64,000 nt of DNA from Flammeovirgaceae bacterium UBA4465 (GCA_905182375.1 CAJJBF010000007.1:186001-250000), one strand, 5' to 3'; positions 18,178 through 28,968 are shown, numbered from the stretch's first letter. A program made the numbers and translations. Notes: generated by a model not told the origin, from the letters alone.

Positions 18178-19067
18178 TATAATTTATCGAATAAGTATGA
18201 TATCTGAACTATTGGCAGATAAATAAATGAGCCAAACATAATTCTTAAAGCCGATTTATGTGAATTATCTTTCATTAATAAGAAGGTCTGTGCTAAAAAT
18301 AAAGCACCACAACAAGTAGCGATGATACCACTGTTTAATCCCGTTAAACCAAAATAAGTGGGAAGTAAGCCCAAAGGCAATAAGAAAAGGGTGTAGACCA
18401 TGATATTAATCGCGGTGTTGAGGTCTTTTTTACCGCCACCAGGTAATAACTTAAAACCTGCTTTCTTATAATCCTCGTCAGAAACCCAAGCTATAGCCCA
18501 GAAGTGTGGGAACTGCCAGATAAACTGGATACCAAAAATAATCCATGCTTCGTAAGTAAGCGTACCCGTTGCGGCAACCCATCCTATTAAAGGAGGCAAT
18601 GCGCCGGGTATGGCTCCAACAAAAACAGCTACGGGACCTACCCTTTTTAAGGGCGTATACACAAAGGCATAAATAATCAAAGAGCTTGTAGCCAGCAGCG
18701 CCGCATACATATTGGTACAATAAGCCACCATAATAATCCCCACAGCAAACACTACCACGCTATATATAGTGGCTTCTATATGGCTTATTTTGGAAGTAGG
18801 TATCGGACGTCCAGAAGTTCGTTTCATTAAGGTATCTAAGTTCCGTTCAATAACCTGATTAATAGTTACTGCGGCACCTGATACAAGAAATGACCCTACA
18901 CTAAGCATCAATAAAAGAAATAAATCAGGCGTGCCTTCTGCACCTAGCAAAAAACCAAATGCTGCAGAAAATGCGACAAGAAAAGATAACCTTGGTTTTA
19001 ATAACTCATAGTATGCCTTCAGCTTAATAGCTACTGAGCCTACATTGCTTATTTCTAAATTATTCAT
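18177..19067 (-). CDS. ctaB: Protohaem IX farnesyltransferase (haem O synthase)
   Basis: A 296-residue polytopic UbiA-family prenyltransferase that converts haem b to haem O, the precursor of the haem A of the oxidase encoded around it. The allylic-diphosphate-binding stretch is NQVIERNLDTLMKRTSGRP (residues 69-87), with Glu in place of the first Asp, which is common in this family. The second loop carries DEDYKKAGFKLLP. The N-terminus (LKAYYELLKPRLSFLV) and nine hydrophobic segments fit. The gene lies between subunit I and the first subunit III, a typical ctaB location. Confidence 0.96.
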   Translation of the reverse strand: MNNLEISNVGSVAIKLKAYYELLKPRLSFLVAFSAAFGFLLGAEGTPDLFLLLMLSVGSFLVSGAAVTINQVIERNLDTLMKRTSGRPIPTSKISHIEATIYSVVVFAVGIIMVAYCTNMYAALLATSSLIIYAFVYTPLKRVGPVAVFVGAIPGALPPLIGWVAATGTLTYEAWIIFGIQFIWQFPHFWAIAWVSDEDYKKAGFKLLPGGGKKDLNTAINIMVYTLFLLPLGLLPTYFGLTGLNSGIIATCCGALFLAQTFLLMKDNSHKSALRIMFGSFIYLPIVQISYLFDKL

Positions 19068-19087
19068 TATTGATTTTAACTAAGGTA

Positions 19088-20938
19088 TCAAGTAGCCGAT
19101 TGCTCCTTTTTACTCTCTTCGTTCTCAAAATCCGTATTCGATTCTTTGGTCTGGTGATAAGGTACTGTTTGAGGAATAAAATCATCCTTTGCGCCTGGCT
19201 TAGAATAATCATATGGCCATCGATAAACTTTCGGGATCTCTCCAGGCCAATTACCATGCTCAGGAATTCTTGGAGTCGTCCACTCTAAAGTATTGGAGTT
19301 CCATGGATTGAGTGGTGCTTTTTTACCTTTAAAAATATTGTAGAAGAAGTTAAATAAGAAGATGAATTGAGCACCAAAAGTAATGATGGCGGCCACCGTT
19401 ACAAATGAATTTAAATCTACAAATGAACTAAAAGCATCAAAATTAGTGAATGAGTAATATCTTCTAGGGAAACCCGCAATACCAATATAATGCAAGGGGA
19501 AAAACACTAAATAAACGCCTACAAAAGTTAGCCAAAAGTGGATGTAACCCAGCTTTTCATCCATCATCCTACCAAACATTTTGGGAAACCAATGATAAAC
19601 ACCTGCAAGCAAGCCAAAGAAAGCCGCGCTACCCATGACTAGGTGAAAATGTGCCACCACAAAGTAGGTATCATGCAAATTAATGTCAATCGCCGCGTTA
19701 CCAAGAAAAAGGCCCGTCAATCCTCCTGATATAAAGAATGATACAAGTCCAATCGAGAACAACATAGCTGGGGTGAAAACAAGATTACCCTTCCACAATG
19801 TCGTTATATAATTGAAAGCTTTCACAGCAGATGGAATGGCAATGATCAAGGTCAGAAACATAAATATCGACCCCAAAAATGGATTCATCCCTGTAATAAA
19901 CATATGATGTGCCCATACAATAAAAGATAAAAAGGCTATCGCTAGTATAGAACCGATCATAGCGGTATATCCAAAAATTGGCTTTCTAGAGTTAGTTGAA
20001 ATAACTTCCGATGTAATACCTAATGCTGGTAAAATTACTATATAAACTTCCGGATGACCAAAAAACCAAAATAGATGTTGGAATAAAATCGGACTACCTC
20101 CTAAGTTTGGAAGTGCCTCTCCTCCAATGAAAATTTCTGAAAGGTAAAAACTTGTACCAAAAGATCGGTCAAAAACGAGCAGTAATACACAAGCTACTAA
20201 TACAGGAAAAGACAATAGACCTAAAACAGCTGTGATAAAGAAAGCCCAAATTGTCAATGGCATTCTGCGGAAGGTCATTCCTTCTGTTCTTAAATTTATA
20301 ACGGTAGTGATGTAATTAATTCCACCCAATAAGGTAGAGGCAATAAAGAAAACCATAGATACCAACCAGAGGGTCATTCCCATTCCTGATCCACTCATAG
20401 CCTGTGGTAAGGCACTTAAAGGAGGGTATATGGTCCATCCACCACTTGCAGGTCCCGTGGATAAAAACATAGATATGAACATGATCAAGCTAGAGAGGAA
20501 GAAGAACCAATAAGATAATAGGTTCATAAATCCAGAGGCCATATCACGGGCTCCAAGTTGTAGAGGAATCAAATAGTTACTAAAGGTTCCACTTAAGCCC
20601 GCCGTTAGCACAAAGAAAACCATGATCGTTCCGTGCATGGTAATCATGGCTAAATAGAATTCTGGATCTAGTTTACCTGAGTTAGAAATCCAATCTCCCA
20701 TAAAAGGCTGAAGGAAACCCATATCCATATCTGGAAACCCTAGCTGCAAACGGAAAATAACTGAAAGCCCACCCCCTAGAATCGCCCAAAAAATACCTGT
20801 GATCAAAAACTGTTTGGCAATCGTTTTGTGATCTGTTGAAAAAATATACTTGAAAATAAAACTTTGTTCATGATGTTCTTCATGATGATCATCGCCATGA
20901 ACCAACTCGTCTGTAACTTGAATATCTGTAATCGACAT
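19088..20938 (-). CDS. ctaD: Cytochrome c oxidase subunit I
   Basis: A 616-residue haem-copper oxidase catalytic subunit with about twelve or more membrane helices. The CuB/haem a3 region is HLFWFFGHPEVYIVILPALG, with the crosslinked His/Tyr pair implied, WAHHMFITGM supplies two further histidines, and YFVVAHFHLVMGSAAFF supplies the haem a and a3 ligands. The first haem a ligand is in MHGTIMVFF. Cytoplasmic tails at both ends are His/Glu- and Lys/Glu-rich. It reduces oxygen to water and pumps protons as the terminal acceptor of the ActABCDEF chain. All key residues are present. Confidence 0.98.
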   Translation of the reverse strand: MSITDIQVTDELVHGDDHHEEHHEQSFIFKYIFSTDHKTIAKQFLITGIFWAILGGGLSVIFRLQLGFPDMDMGFLQPFMGDWISNSGKLDPEFYLAMITMHGTIMVFFVLTAGLSGTFSNYLIPLQLGARDMASGFMNLLSYWFFFLSSLIMFISMFLSTGPASGGWTIYPPLSALPQAMSGSGMGMTLWLVSMVFFIASTLLGGINYITTVINLRTEGMTFRRMPLTIWAFFITAVLGLLSFPVLVACVLLLVFDRSFGTSFYLSEIFIGGEALPNLGGSPILFQHLFWFFGHPEVYIVILPALGITSEVISTNSRKPIFGYTAMIGSILAIAFLSFIVWAHHMFITGMNPFLGSIFMFLTLIIAIPSAVKAFNYITTLWKGNLVFTPAMLFSIGLVSFFISGGLTGLFLGNAAIDINLHDTYFVVAHFHLVMGSAAFFGLLAGVYHWFPKMFGRMMDEKLGYIHFWLTFVGVYLVFFPLHYIGIAGFPRRYYSFTNFDAFSSFVDLNSFVTVAAIITFGAQFIFLFNFFYNIFKGKKAPLNPWNSNTLEWTTPRIPEHGNWPGEIPKVYRWPYDYSKPGAKDDFIPQTVPYHQTKESNTDFENEESKKEQSAT

Positions 20939-20945
20939 ATTTTAA

Positions 20946-22031
20946 TTATTTGGAACCACTAATTGTTAAACCGTTCGGGGCATCTAAATCTAAAGGATTT
21001 TGTATCCCTGCCACAATACTCGCCGCTTCTCTTAATTTTGCAGGTACTTCTGTGAGGTAATCTGCATTTTGTTTTAACCAAGGCTCTTGAGATTTGAACC
21101 ATTCCTTATAATCCTCGAGCTCATCTACCACAATGATATACCTCATAGCAAAATGGCCTTGCCCACATATTTTATTACATACAAGTTCATATTGAAAATC
21201 GGGATTTTTAGTTTCTATACGCATCTCTTCAGTAGTTTTTGTGGGTTCAAACCAGAATTGTGTTGGCATACCCGGCACCGCGTTCATTTGTAAACGAAAA
21301 TGCGGTTGATACACACTGTGGATCACATCTCGCGCACGAATGTTAAAACGGACAGGTTTTCCTTTGGGAACGTGAATTTCTCTAGGGATAAAATCATCAA
21401 AGGAAGCGCGATCAGAGAAATCAATGCCCATTTGATTGGTAGCATCAATCTTTAAATAATCATAATCTCCTAAAACGTTGTCTGCTCCTGGATACCTCAC
21501 CGACCAGGCGTATTGATATCCCATAATTTCAATTACTTCCGAACCTTCTGGCGATTCTCTTGTGATATCCATCCAGGCTTTCCATCCTGTAAAAACAAGA
21601 GCTGCAAGTACAATAGCAGGAATAATGGTCCAAATCATTTCTAGTTTATTGTTGTGCGGATAGAAATAGGCCACTTGATTTTTGCGATGCTGATATTTCC
21701 ACGAAAAACCAAAAAGAAAGATGTGAGTAACAATAAATACAACACCCGTAATGGCCATCGTCCACCAGAATAGCGTATCAGTAATAACCCCATGCTTAGA
21801 AGCCACTGGTAGCACAAAATCGTCTTCTAGTCCTCCAAAGGAATAATAAAAACCGCCAATTAAACCCGCAATCAGAAATAAGAGCAATAAGTTGGCTTGT
21901 ATGCCATTTGATGAAGGAATTTTAGTACTTGAATCTCCTTTGATCACATCAACAAGAGATGATACCCTAAATATGGCAAACAATATTACCAGAATGAGTA
22001 TTGCAGCGATGATTATAATTGTATTCAACAT
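20946..22031 (-). CDS. ctaC: Cytochrome c oxidase subunit II
   Basis: A 361-residue subunit with an extra N-terminal helix, then the two usual membrane hairpin helices (about residues 45-65 and 85-110) and a periplasmic cupredoxin domain. The binuclear CuA ligands are intact: a histidine in VIHSVYQPHF and then CNKICGQGHFAM (about residues 284-295). WSVRYPGADN carries the aromatic electron-entry region. There is no C-terminal cytochrome c domain, so electrons must come from a separate haem protein such as the ActE cytochrome, in line with an ACIII-oxidase supercomplex. Its stop codon is seven bases from the subunit I ATG. Confidence 0.97.
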   Translation of the reverse strand: MLNTIIIIAAILILVILFAIFRVSSLVDVIKGDSSTKIPSSNGIQANLLLLFLIAGLIGGFYYSFGGLEDDFVLPVASKHGVITDTLFWWTMAITGVVFIVTHIFLFGFSWKYQHRKNQVAYFYPHNNKLEMIWTIIPAIVLAALVFTGWKAWMDITRESPEGSEVIEIMGYQYAWSVRYPGADNVLGDYDYLKIDATNQMGIDFSDRASFDDFIPREIHVPKGKPVRFNIRARDVIHSVYQPHFRLQMNAVPGMPTQFWFEPTKTTEEMRIETKNPDFQYELVCNKICGQGHFAMRYIIVVDELEDYKEWFKSQEPWLKQNADYLTEVPAKLREAASIVAGIQNPLDLDAPNGLTISGSK

Positions 22032-22046
22032 AGAATTATTTATAAT

Positions 22047-23333
22047 TTATTGTACGTGGTGATGTAAACTTTCATCCAACATAGGATCATTTTTAGCAAA
22101 TAAAGGTGCTTTAGATAGGCTATTTAATACCACATATAAAAAGGCGCCACCATAAATCAACATAGTCCCAAATTCCACTAATCCATAACCTCCATTTTCT
22201 TTTAATGTGCCTGGAGTAATCATTAAATAAAAATCAATCCAGTGCCCAAAAATAACAATTGGAGTAACCACTTTTAAAATGGCCGTATGACGCTTTGCAT
22301 CTCTTGGCATTAGAAATAAGAAAGGCAATACAAAATTTAAAAACAAGTTCACAAAGAAAATAATTCCATATTGGTCATTATTCCATCTTTCGACAAAATA
22401 TATGGTTTCTTCAGGAATATTGGCATAATATATTAGTAGAAACTGCGAGAACCATATGTACGTCCAAAATACAGAGAAGGCAAATACGAATTTCCCAATA
22501 TCATGTAGATGATTTTCATTGACAATTGAAAGTAAACCTTTCTCCTTTAAGTGAATAGTAATAAAGGTGATTAGCGCAAGGGTAGTTACCCACCAACTGG
22601 CGAAAACATACCAACCAAACATAGTACTGAACCAATGCGTATCAATGGACATTACCCAATCCCAAGCGGCTATAGAAGAGGTTACGGCAAAAATAATTAG
22701 AAATACGGCCGATAGCTTTCTCATACTGTACCAAGAGGCTGTGCCTCCTTCAAAATCTTCTTGAAAAGCTAACTTTCTTAATTTCGTAAATAAATAATAC
22801 CACAAACCAAAGAAGAATAACATTCTGGCTATAAAAAATACAGGAGTAGATGGGTGTTCACTGAAGGGCCAAAAGAAATAAGCTTTTTTGGCATTGATGA
22901 TACTATCAAATTCATGTGAAGTGGTATCATATAAATCGTGATGTGTCCAATGGAAAAGATCATGCCCAAATATGAAAAAACTGACCAGCATAAGGATCCC
23001 TGCAATAGGTAACCAGCTTCCAAAAGCTAAGGGAATTCTTTTTATTCCCGCAGACCAACCTGCTTGTGCAGCATATTGCAAGGCAAAAAAGAAAACACCC
23101 ACAATCGCAATTCCTGTGAAATAAATATTATTGATCCAAATATCAACGCCTAAACGATTGATCCAACTAAAGGCATGTCCACCTTCGTGAGCAGCTTCTT
23201 CATGATGTCCTCCCGTGCTCATTAAAACAATACCTAGAACCGTAAGGGCAATTCCAATCCCTATTGTAATTAAGAGGTTCTTTTTGGCTTTCGCCGAAAA
23301 ATCATATTTTTCTTCTACCGTGGTCATAGACAT
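22047..23333 (-). CDS. actF: Alternative complex III subunit ActF
   Basis: A 428-residue membrane protein with about ten helices, the second large membrane subunit of the quinol:cytochrome c/oxidase oxidoreductase. The N-terminus reads YDFSAKAKKNLLITIGIG, followed by a histidine-rich loop (GGHHEEAAHEGGHAFSW). The RLFWA-like ActF signature segments IAAWDWVMSIDTHWFSTMFGWYVFASWW and MPRDAKRH are present. It resembles ActC loosely but lacks the quinone-site pattern of NrfD. It ends in LDESLHHHVQ. It follows actE directly. Assignment from motif memory and gene order is strong. Confidence 0.92.
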   Translation of the reverse strand: MSMTTVEEKYDFSAKAKKNLLITIGIGIALTVLGIVLMSTGGHHEEAAHEGGHAFSWINRLGVDIWINNIYFTGIAIVGVFFFALQYAAQAGWSAGIKRIPLAFGSWLPIAGILMLVSFFIFGHDLFHWTHHDLYDTTSHEFDSIINAKKAYFFWPFSEHPSTPVFFIARMLFFFGLWYYLFTKLRKLAFQEDFEGGTASWYSMRKLSAVFLIIFAVTSSIAAWDWVMSIDTHWFSTMFGWYVFASWWVTTLALITFITIHLKEKGLLSIVNENHLHDIGKFVFAFSVFWTYIWFSQFLLIYYANIPEETIYFVERWNNDQYGIIFFVNLFLNFVLPFLFLMPRDAKRHTAILKVVTPIVIFGHWIDFYLMITPGTLKENGGYGLVEFGTMLIYGGAFLYVVLNSLSKAPLFAKNDPMLDESLHHHVQ

Positions 23334-23339
23334 ACCAAT

Positions 23340-23948
23340 TTATTGCTGTAAAACTTTAACATACATAGCGATCTTCCAACGCTCCTCTGGACTAATTTGA
23401 GACGCATGCGAACCCATTCTTCCTTTGCCATGAGTAATGACTTGGTAAATATGACCCGTTCCTTTGTTTACTACTGAGGCAGAAGTATAGGCAGTAACCC
23501 CCTTATACACCTTGCCCACTTTACCATCGCCCATACCTTTGGCACCATGGCAATGGCTACAAAAGCGCGTATACAAAGCTTTACCATCTGCTAGTATGGC
23601 TTTGGTCGAATCTAATGGATTCACTAATAGTAAATCTGCAGCCGCATAGTCATCTGGAGCAAATGTTGGAGTTAGATACTGACCTCTTTTGACCGTACCT
23701 TTTACCGGTTCCCTCATGGTCATATTAAATGCATTGTAGGGGTTGGAATTATAGAATTCGGCAGGAACATCTTCTCCGTTTGAACTTACCCACCTTCCCG
23801 CTTCTTTATCAACGATTTGACTCAAAGGTTCATAAGGGGTGGAATGATACATCTGCGGCGAGAATTCAACACCGGGATTATCGGGTCCAGCTGCACACGA
23901 GAACATGAACAGCGCTATGATGGTTGTATAAATAGTGTTTATTTTCAT
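23340..23948 (-). CDS. actE: Alternative complex III monohaem cytochrome c lipoprotein ActE
   Basis: A 202-residue lipoprotein from the ATG at 23948, just after the actD stop; earlier in-frame ATGs lie in actD. The signal peptide ends FMFSCAAGP, giving a lipid-anchored cysteine at about residue 18. One haem c site is CSHCH at about residues 128-132 with GAKGMGDGKVG after it and a methionine ligand probably in GRMGSHASQ. N-terminal EFSPQMYHSTPYEPLSQ is the ActE start. It should hand electrons from ActA to the oxidase CuA centre. Confidence 0.94.
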   Translation of the reverse strand: MKINTIYTTIIALFMFSCAAGPDNPGVEFSPQMYHSTPYEPLSQIVDKEAGRWVSSNGEDVPAEFYNSNPYNAFNMTMREPVKGTVKRGQYLTPTFAPDDYAAADLLLVNPLDSTKAILADGKALYTRFCSHCHGAKGMGDGKVGKVYKGVTAYTSASVVNKGTGHIYQVITHGKGRMGSHASQISPEERWKIAMYVKVLQQ

Positions 23949-23949
23949 T

Positions 23950-24480
23950 TTAAGCCTCATCAAAGGTTTTCTTATTTACTTCACTTGCGCCATTATCTTT
24001 TAAGATTTGATCAATTTTAGCAACATCGATTTTGTTTTGATCTAAATCAATGGCCATGACATGCTTGTCATCAGTGATTCTTAAATCAAAAATTCTTGGT
24101 TTCGCCCAAGGCTTTAAATCACTCACTATGAAGAAAGTAAAACACATTCCGTAAGCAGCTAATAAAACCGTTAACTCAAATATTACTGGTACAAATGATG
24201 GATAAGGAATAAAGTCTTTACCTCCTATGATCATCGGCCAATCTACACCCATCATGCCTATTTGCATGGTCAATGCCAAGGACGTACCTAAAACACCAAA
24301 CAAGAAAGCGACAATAGATAATTTAGATCGTTTGTATCCCAAAACATCGTCAATGCCATGTACAGGAAAAGGACTGTAAACTTCATGTATTTTGACTCCG
24401 GCAGTTCTAATATTTGTTATTGCACTTAAAAGAATGTCTTCATCCTCGTAAACACCTAAAATAAATTTTGTATTTGACAT
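23950..24480 (-). CDS. actD: Alternative complex III subunit ActD (DUF3341)
   Basis: A 176-residue protein with two membrane helices (about residues 52-75 and 95-120) between cytoplasmic parts; the DUF3341 core VHEVYSPFPVHGIDDVLGYKRSKLSIVAFLFG is clear. It is a structural membrane subunit of ACIII without cofactors. A GTG one codon earlier is in frame, but the ATG at 24480 overlaps the actC stop (TGATG) and is preferred. The C-terminal tail (DQNKIDVAKIDQILKDNGASEV) is the usual short cytoplasmic domain. Confidence 0.94.
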   Translation of the reverse strand: MSNTKFILGVYEDEDILLSAITNIRTAGVKIHEVYSPFPVHGIDDVLGYKRSKLSIVAFLFGVLGTSLALTMQIGMMGVDWPMIIGGKDFIPYPSFVPVIFELTVLLAAYGMCFTFFIVSDLKPWAKPRIFDLRITDDKHVMAIDLDQNKIDVAKIDQILKDNGASEVNKKTFDEA

Positions 24481-25844
24481 CACTTAGCTTTTTCTCCTGT
24501 TGTCTTTATAATACTTTTTACTTCAGCCATATTGATCACGGGAAAGAACTTCGCAAACAAAAAGAAACAAGTAAAAAATAACCCAAACGTAAATACATAT
24601 ACGCCCACATCTACAAAAGTCGGATAAAACATGGCCCAACTAGAGGGTAGAAAATCTCGATGCAATGAAGTAACGATAATTACAAATCGCTCAAACCACA
24701 TACCAATGTTCACAACGATAGACAGCACAAAAGTGGCAGCTATATTGGTCCTGATCTTCTTGAACCAAAATAATTGAGGCGAAACTACATTACAAGTCAT
24801 CATCGCAGCGTACGCCCACCAATAAGGTCCCGTCGCTCTATTTAAAAATGCATATTGTTCTGCTTCTACTCCTGAATACCAAGCAATAAATAACTCAGTT
24901 AAATAAGCCACACCCACTATTGATCCGGTGATGATGATCACAATATTCATCATTTCAAGATGTTGTATAGTAATGTAGTCCTCAAGCTTATAAACCTTTC
25001 TAGTAACAATCATGAGGGTCAAAACCATTGCAAATCCAGAGAATATAGCTCCGGCTACAAAATAGGGAGGAAATATCGTCGTATGCCAACCAGGAATGAC
25101 CGAGGTTGCAAAATCCATAGAGACAATGGTGTGGACTGAAAGTACCAATGGAGTGGCTAAGCCTGCCAATACCAATGCGACCGTTTCATACCTACTCCAA
25201 GTCTTTGCCGCACCATCCCAACCAAAGCTCAGTGCTCCATAAATAGATTTAGAAATCTTATTTTTAGCACGGTCCCTTATCGTGGCAAAATCAGGAATTA
25301 GGCCAATGTACCAAAATATCAATGACACCAAAAAGTAAGTGGAAATAGCAAATACATCCCACAAGAGTGGAGAATTAAAATTAACCCAAAGTGATCCAAA
25401 CGTATTGGGTAAAGGAAACATCCAATAAATGGCTAACCAGGGTCTTCCCGTATGTAAAATAGGGAATTGCAAAGCACATATAACTGCAAAAATCGTCATC
25501 GCCTCAGCAGCCCTGTTGATGGACATCCTCCAACGTTGTCTAAACAATAACAAAATAGCTGAAATTAACGTACCGGCGTGACCAATACCTACCCACCAAA
25601 CAAAGTTGGTAATATCCCAGGCCCAACCAACGGTTTTATTTAAGCCCCACATGCCTATTCCTTCCCACAAAAGCAAGAACACGGTGTAAGCACCTATTGC
25701 AAGAAGACCCAGTGAAATGGTCATAGCCAACATCCATAATTTGGTCGGCTTTTCCTCAACACGTCTAGAAATATCTTCAGTTACATCGTGGACTGTTTTT
25801 CCACCTGTTATTAAAGGTTCTCTAATTACTGATTCTGAACTCAT
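24480..25844 (-). CDS. actC: Alternative complex III quinol-oxidising membrane subunit ActC (NrfD/PsrC family)
   Basis: A 454-residue protein of the NrfD/PsrC fold with about ten helices. [42 protein letters not shown] (residues 66-107) is the ActC quinol-site region with the conserved histidine and aspartate, and [35 protein letters not shown] is the second signature. It oxidises menaquinol and passes electrons to the iron-sulphur part of ActB. It lies ten bases after actB. Confidence 0.95.
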   Translation of the reverse strand: MSSESVIREPLITGGKTVHDVTEDISRRVEEKPTKLWMLAMTISLGLLAIGAYTVFLLLWEGIGMWGLNKTVGWAWDITNFVWWVGIGHAGTLISAILLLFRQRWRMSINRAAEAMTIFAVICALQFPILHTGRPWLAIYWMFPLPNTFGSLWVNFNSPLLWDVFAISTYFLVSLIFWYIGLIPDFATIRDRAKNKISKSIYGALSFGWDGAAKTWSRYETVALVLAGLATPLVLSVHTIVSMDFATSVIPGWHTTIFPPYFVAGAIFSGFAMVLTLMIVTRKVYKLEDYITIQHLEMMNIVIIITGSIVGVAYLTELFIAWYSGVEAEQYAFLNRATGPYWWAYAAMMTCNVVSPQLFWFKKIRTNIAATFVLSIVVNIGMWFERFVIIVTSLHRDFLPSSWAMFYPTFVDVGVYVFTFGLFFTCFFLFAKFFPVINMAEVKSIIKTTGEKAK

Positions 25845-25854
25845 AATCTAATCT

Positions 25855-28800
25855 TTAAGAGTGAGCATTAGCTGCTTCCTTCTTTTCATCTTTGTTTCTG
25901 ATCTTGGTCAAATACCAAACATTTGGCATTTCTCTTAATTCTTCTAGCACGTGATACGCTCTTGGCTCTTGAGCCTCAACGCCTTTTTCCATTGATTTAA
26001 TTTGAAGCATCTTAGATATTCTTGATTTGGGGTCTTTCATATCTCCAAATACTAAAGCTTCAGATGGGCATGATGTAGCACACGCAGTAGTAATTTCTCC
26101 ATCTACAGGCCTTCTTCCTTCTTTTTTGGCTTCAAGCTTTCCTGCTTGGATGCGCTGTACACAAAATGAACATTTTTCTATGACTCCCCTTGAGCGTACC
26201 GTTACATCTGGATTAAGTACCATTTTACCTAAATCATTATTCATCGCAAGATTGTCTCCAAACTGCTCATTATCATGAAATTTAAACCAATTGAATCTTC
26301 TTACTTTGTAGGGACAGTTGTTCGCACAATATCTAGTCCCAATGCAGCGATTGTAAGTCATCTGATTCAGTCCTTCAGAGCTGTGGGTAGTCGCTGCTAC
26401 CGGACAAACGGTCTCACAAGAAGCATTGTTACAATGCTGACACATCATCGGCTGAAACGTAACTTCAGGATTTTCAGCAGCTATTTCCATATCGGCATAG
26501 CTATCACCATTAGAATCACTTGAATAATATCTATCAATTCTGATCCAAGCCATATCACGCCTATTAAGTACCTCCTTCTTTCCTATCACAGAAATATTAT
26601 TTTCTGTTTGGCAGGCAATTGAGCAAGTACCACATCCCGTGCAAGAATTTAAATCAATCATCAATCCCCAATGGTGATTCGCATATTGATGGCCTTTCCA
26701 CAATGAAACCGCTGTAGGCTTCTTGAACCCTTCTGAGGTCGCAATTTTGGGCATGTGTCTGCCAGCTTGAGGATCTTTTTGATACTCAGATAAGGTAGCC
26801 TCTTGGATGACATTTCCCCTTCCCATGAACGTGTGATGCGTTTGAGTCTGGGCTATAGCATACACTTCATCCGTTGGTTCAACGGTCACATTCGCATAAA
26901 TGTTAAAGTCAAGCTGGCCTCCTTCATCAACATTGATCATTGGATAGGCATTGAAACCTACTTGATTACCCACCTTGCCCGCAACAGATCGGCCATATCC
27001 AATGGCTAAACCTACAGTACCGTATCTTTGGCCTGGTTGAGGTAAAACGGGTAGCTTCAAACTTTGATCGTTGACGGTTAAGTTGACCATTTGAGTAGTC
27101 ATATCACCCAACTCGATGCCCCATTCTTCTACTTGCTTTGGAGAAATTGTCAAATAATTATCCCAACAAGCTTTGGTGATGGGATCTGACATTTCTTGCA
27201 ACCAAGGATTATTAGATTGAATTCCATTTCCTACCGTGCCATTTTCAAAAATGACTAATTCTAGAAAAGAACTTGGTTTAGTAATATTAAAGGCAGCTTT
27301 TCCAAGTCCTGACATATCCGCATCAATCTCATCAGTGGATACCGTTTCTAGTTCAAAAACTCCATCATGGAGACATTTCTCCCAAAAGGCGTCAAAATCA
27401 AGAATAGATTTTTTACCGAGAGAAGCTAGGTTTTCAGCCCAATTGGTTCTTAAAAAGTCATAATAGTTAACCCCCACATCTGCCCATGAAAGCAAACTGT
27501 CCTGAACTTGTCTGGTATTGAATAAATTAGAAATCGCCGGTTGTGAAAGACTATATTTACCATGAACGGGCTCAAAATCATTCCAAGCCTCTAAATAATG
27601 ATGATCAGGTGCTAAATATGAAACCAAAGAATTGGTTTCATCCATTCTATCTGTAGTAGCCACTGAAAAACTTATATTTTTAAGCGATGCGGCTATCTTA
27701 GATCCCAGTGGATGATCGTAAACAGGATTACAATTATAGAATATCACTCCTCCAGCGGAAGACAATTGCTTTACGAACTGGCCAAAGGCTTTATCATCAC
27801 CTGATCTGATATTTTGATGTCTCTCAAAATCAATGGTTGCTCCAATATTTCCTAACATTATATTGATGGCATTGACGAACATTTGGATATTTGCGTCATT
27901 GGAACCAGATACCACAATAGAAGATCCCTTAGCATGCAATAAGTCATTTGCCGATTTAGATAGAATTTGGTTGTCAATCGAAGGTAAACCATCGATAACC
28001 TGACCTCCTGTTTCTTTCGCTATCACGTTGTAGAGACTGGTGATGTAAGCTCCTTGTTCTGAAGCCCTAATAGGTGTCCTGTAATCAGCATTGGCACCGG
28101 TGAGCGATAAAATACTTTCAAACGAATATAATCGAGACATCTCCTTTTTAGAGGCTGATAATCTCCTGCTTTCAGCAAATTGCTTATTGGCAAGCGGAGT
28201 ATTCACTCCTGTGCCCAAGAAATCATAGCCAAAAGAGACAATCGTTTTGGCTTTTGAATAATCATATGATGGTAATGCACGTTTCCCAAATACAGCAAGA
28301 TTGGCGTCTAATTGGCCACTCACTGAGTTTTGATCATAGGTCACATGGGAAAGCGAAGCATATTTATTTTTGAATCCTTCGATCACCTTTCTGGTTGATG
28401 GACTTGATAAACTGTTGGTAACCAAATAAATGGGTCCAGAAGCAGTCGCCAATTCACTTTTGATATTGGCATCTAATTCTTCCCAAGACACCCCTTTTCC
28501 TTGAGCAGCCGGACCTTTCAATCTTTCTTGATCGTACAAGGAGAGTACGGATGCTTCAATTTGTGCACTTGTGCCTCCTCCTGTAACTGAAGACAATTTG
28601 TTACCTTCTATTTTTATAGGCCTACCTTCTCTTGTTTTGACGACGACACTAGTCTGATCACTACCTGAACTGTAAGTGGATGCAAAATAATTAGCGATGG
28701 TAGGATCTACATTAACTGGTTTTTTGACGTAAGGTATTGCCTTTTTAATGGGTGTTTCACAAGCTGCTAAGGATGCAGCAGCCACTCCAAAACCCATTAC

Positions 28801-28944
28801 CTTTAAAAAATCTCGGCGTGACGTTTCTCCATCACTATCACCTAGGGGCAATTCTTGTGCGAACTCCTTGTTAGCGTATTTCTCAAATCCTGGAGTCTTC
28901 TGAAGCTGCTCCAGTCCTTTCCAGTATTTTTTTGTTTCTTTCAT
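25855..28944 (-). CDS. actB: Alternative complex III molybdopterin-like/iron-sulphur subunit ActB
   Basis: A 1029-residue fusion of a molybdopterin-oxidoreductase-like domain (about residues 75-740) and a four-cluster ferredoxin domain (about 765-960). SRRDFLKVMGFGVAAASLAAC at residues 42-62 is a twin-arginine motif followed by a lipobox, so it is exported folded and probably lipidated at Cys62. The cluster ligands are visible: SCTGCGTCSIAC, MCQHCNNASCETVC, RYCANNC and KCSFC with ACATSC. In this family the large domain is known to have lost its molybdenum cofactor. It carries electrons from ActC to ActA. Length and all motifs are standard. Confidence 0.97.
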   Translation of the reverse strand: MKETKKYWKGLEQLQKTPGFEKYANKEFAQELPLGDSDGETSRRDFLKVMGFGVAAASLAACETPIKKAIPYVKKPVNVDPTIANYFASTYSSGSDQTSVVVKTREGRPIKIEGNKLSSVTGGGTSAQIEASVLSLYDQERLKGPAAQGKGVSWEELDANIKSELATASGPIYLVTNSLSSPSTRKVIEGFKNKYASLSHVTYDQNSVSGQLDANLAVFGKRALPSYDYSKAKTIVSFGYDFLGTGVNTPLANKQFAESRRLSASKKEMSRLYSFESILSLTGANADYRTPIRASEQGAYITSLYNVIAKETGGQVIDGLPSIDNQILSKSANDLLHAKGSSIVVSGSNDANIQMFVNAINIMLGNIGATIDFERHQNIRSGDDKAFGQFVKQLSSAGGVIFYNCNPVYDHPLGSKIAASLKNISFSVATTDRMDETNSLVSYLAPDHHYLEAWNDFEPVHGKYSLSQPAISNLFNTRQVQDSLLSWADVGVNYYDFLRTNWAENLASLGKKSILDFDAFWEKCLHDGVFELETVSTDEIDADMSGLGKAAFNITKPSSFLELVIFENGTVGNGIQSNNPWLQEMSDPITKACWDNYLTISPKQVEEWGIELGDMTTQMVNLTVNDQSLKLPVLPQPGQRYGTVGLAIGYGRSVAGKVGNQVGFNAYPMINVDEGGQLDFNIYANVTVEPTDEVYAIAQTQTHHTFMGRGNVIQEATLSEYQKDPQAGRHMPKIATSEGFKKPTAVSLWKGHQYANHHWGLMIDLNSCTGCGTCSIACQTENNISVIGKKEVLNRRDMAWIRIDRYYSSDSNGDSYADMEIAAENPEVTFQPMMCQHCNNASCETVCPVAATTHSSEGLNQMTYNRCIGTRYCANNCPYKVRRFNWFKFHDNEQFGDNLAMNNDLGKMVLNPDVTVRSRGVIEKCSFCVQRIQAGKLEAKKEGRRPVDGEITTACATSCPSEALVFGDMKDPKSRISKMLQIKSMEKGVEAQEPRAYHVLEELREMPNVWYLTKIRNKDEKKEAANAHS

Positions 28945-28968
28945 TTTAGCTGTTTCGTACGCTGTGTA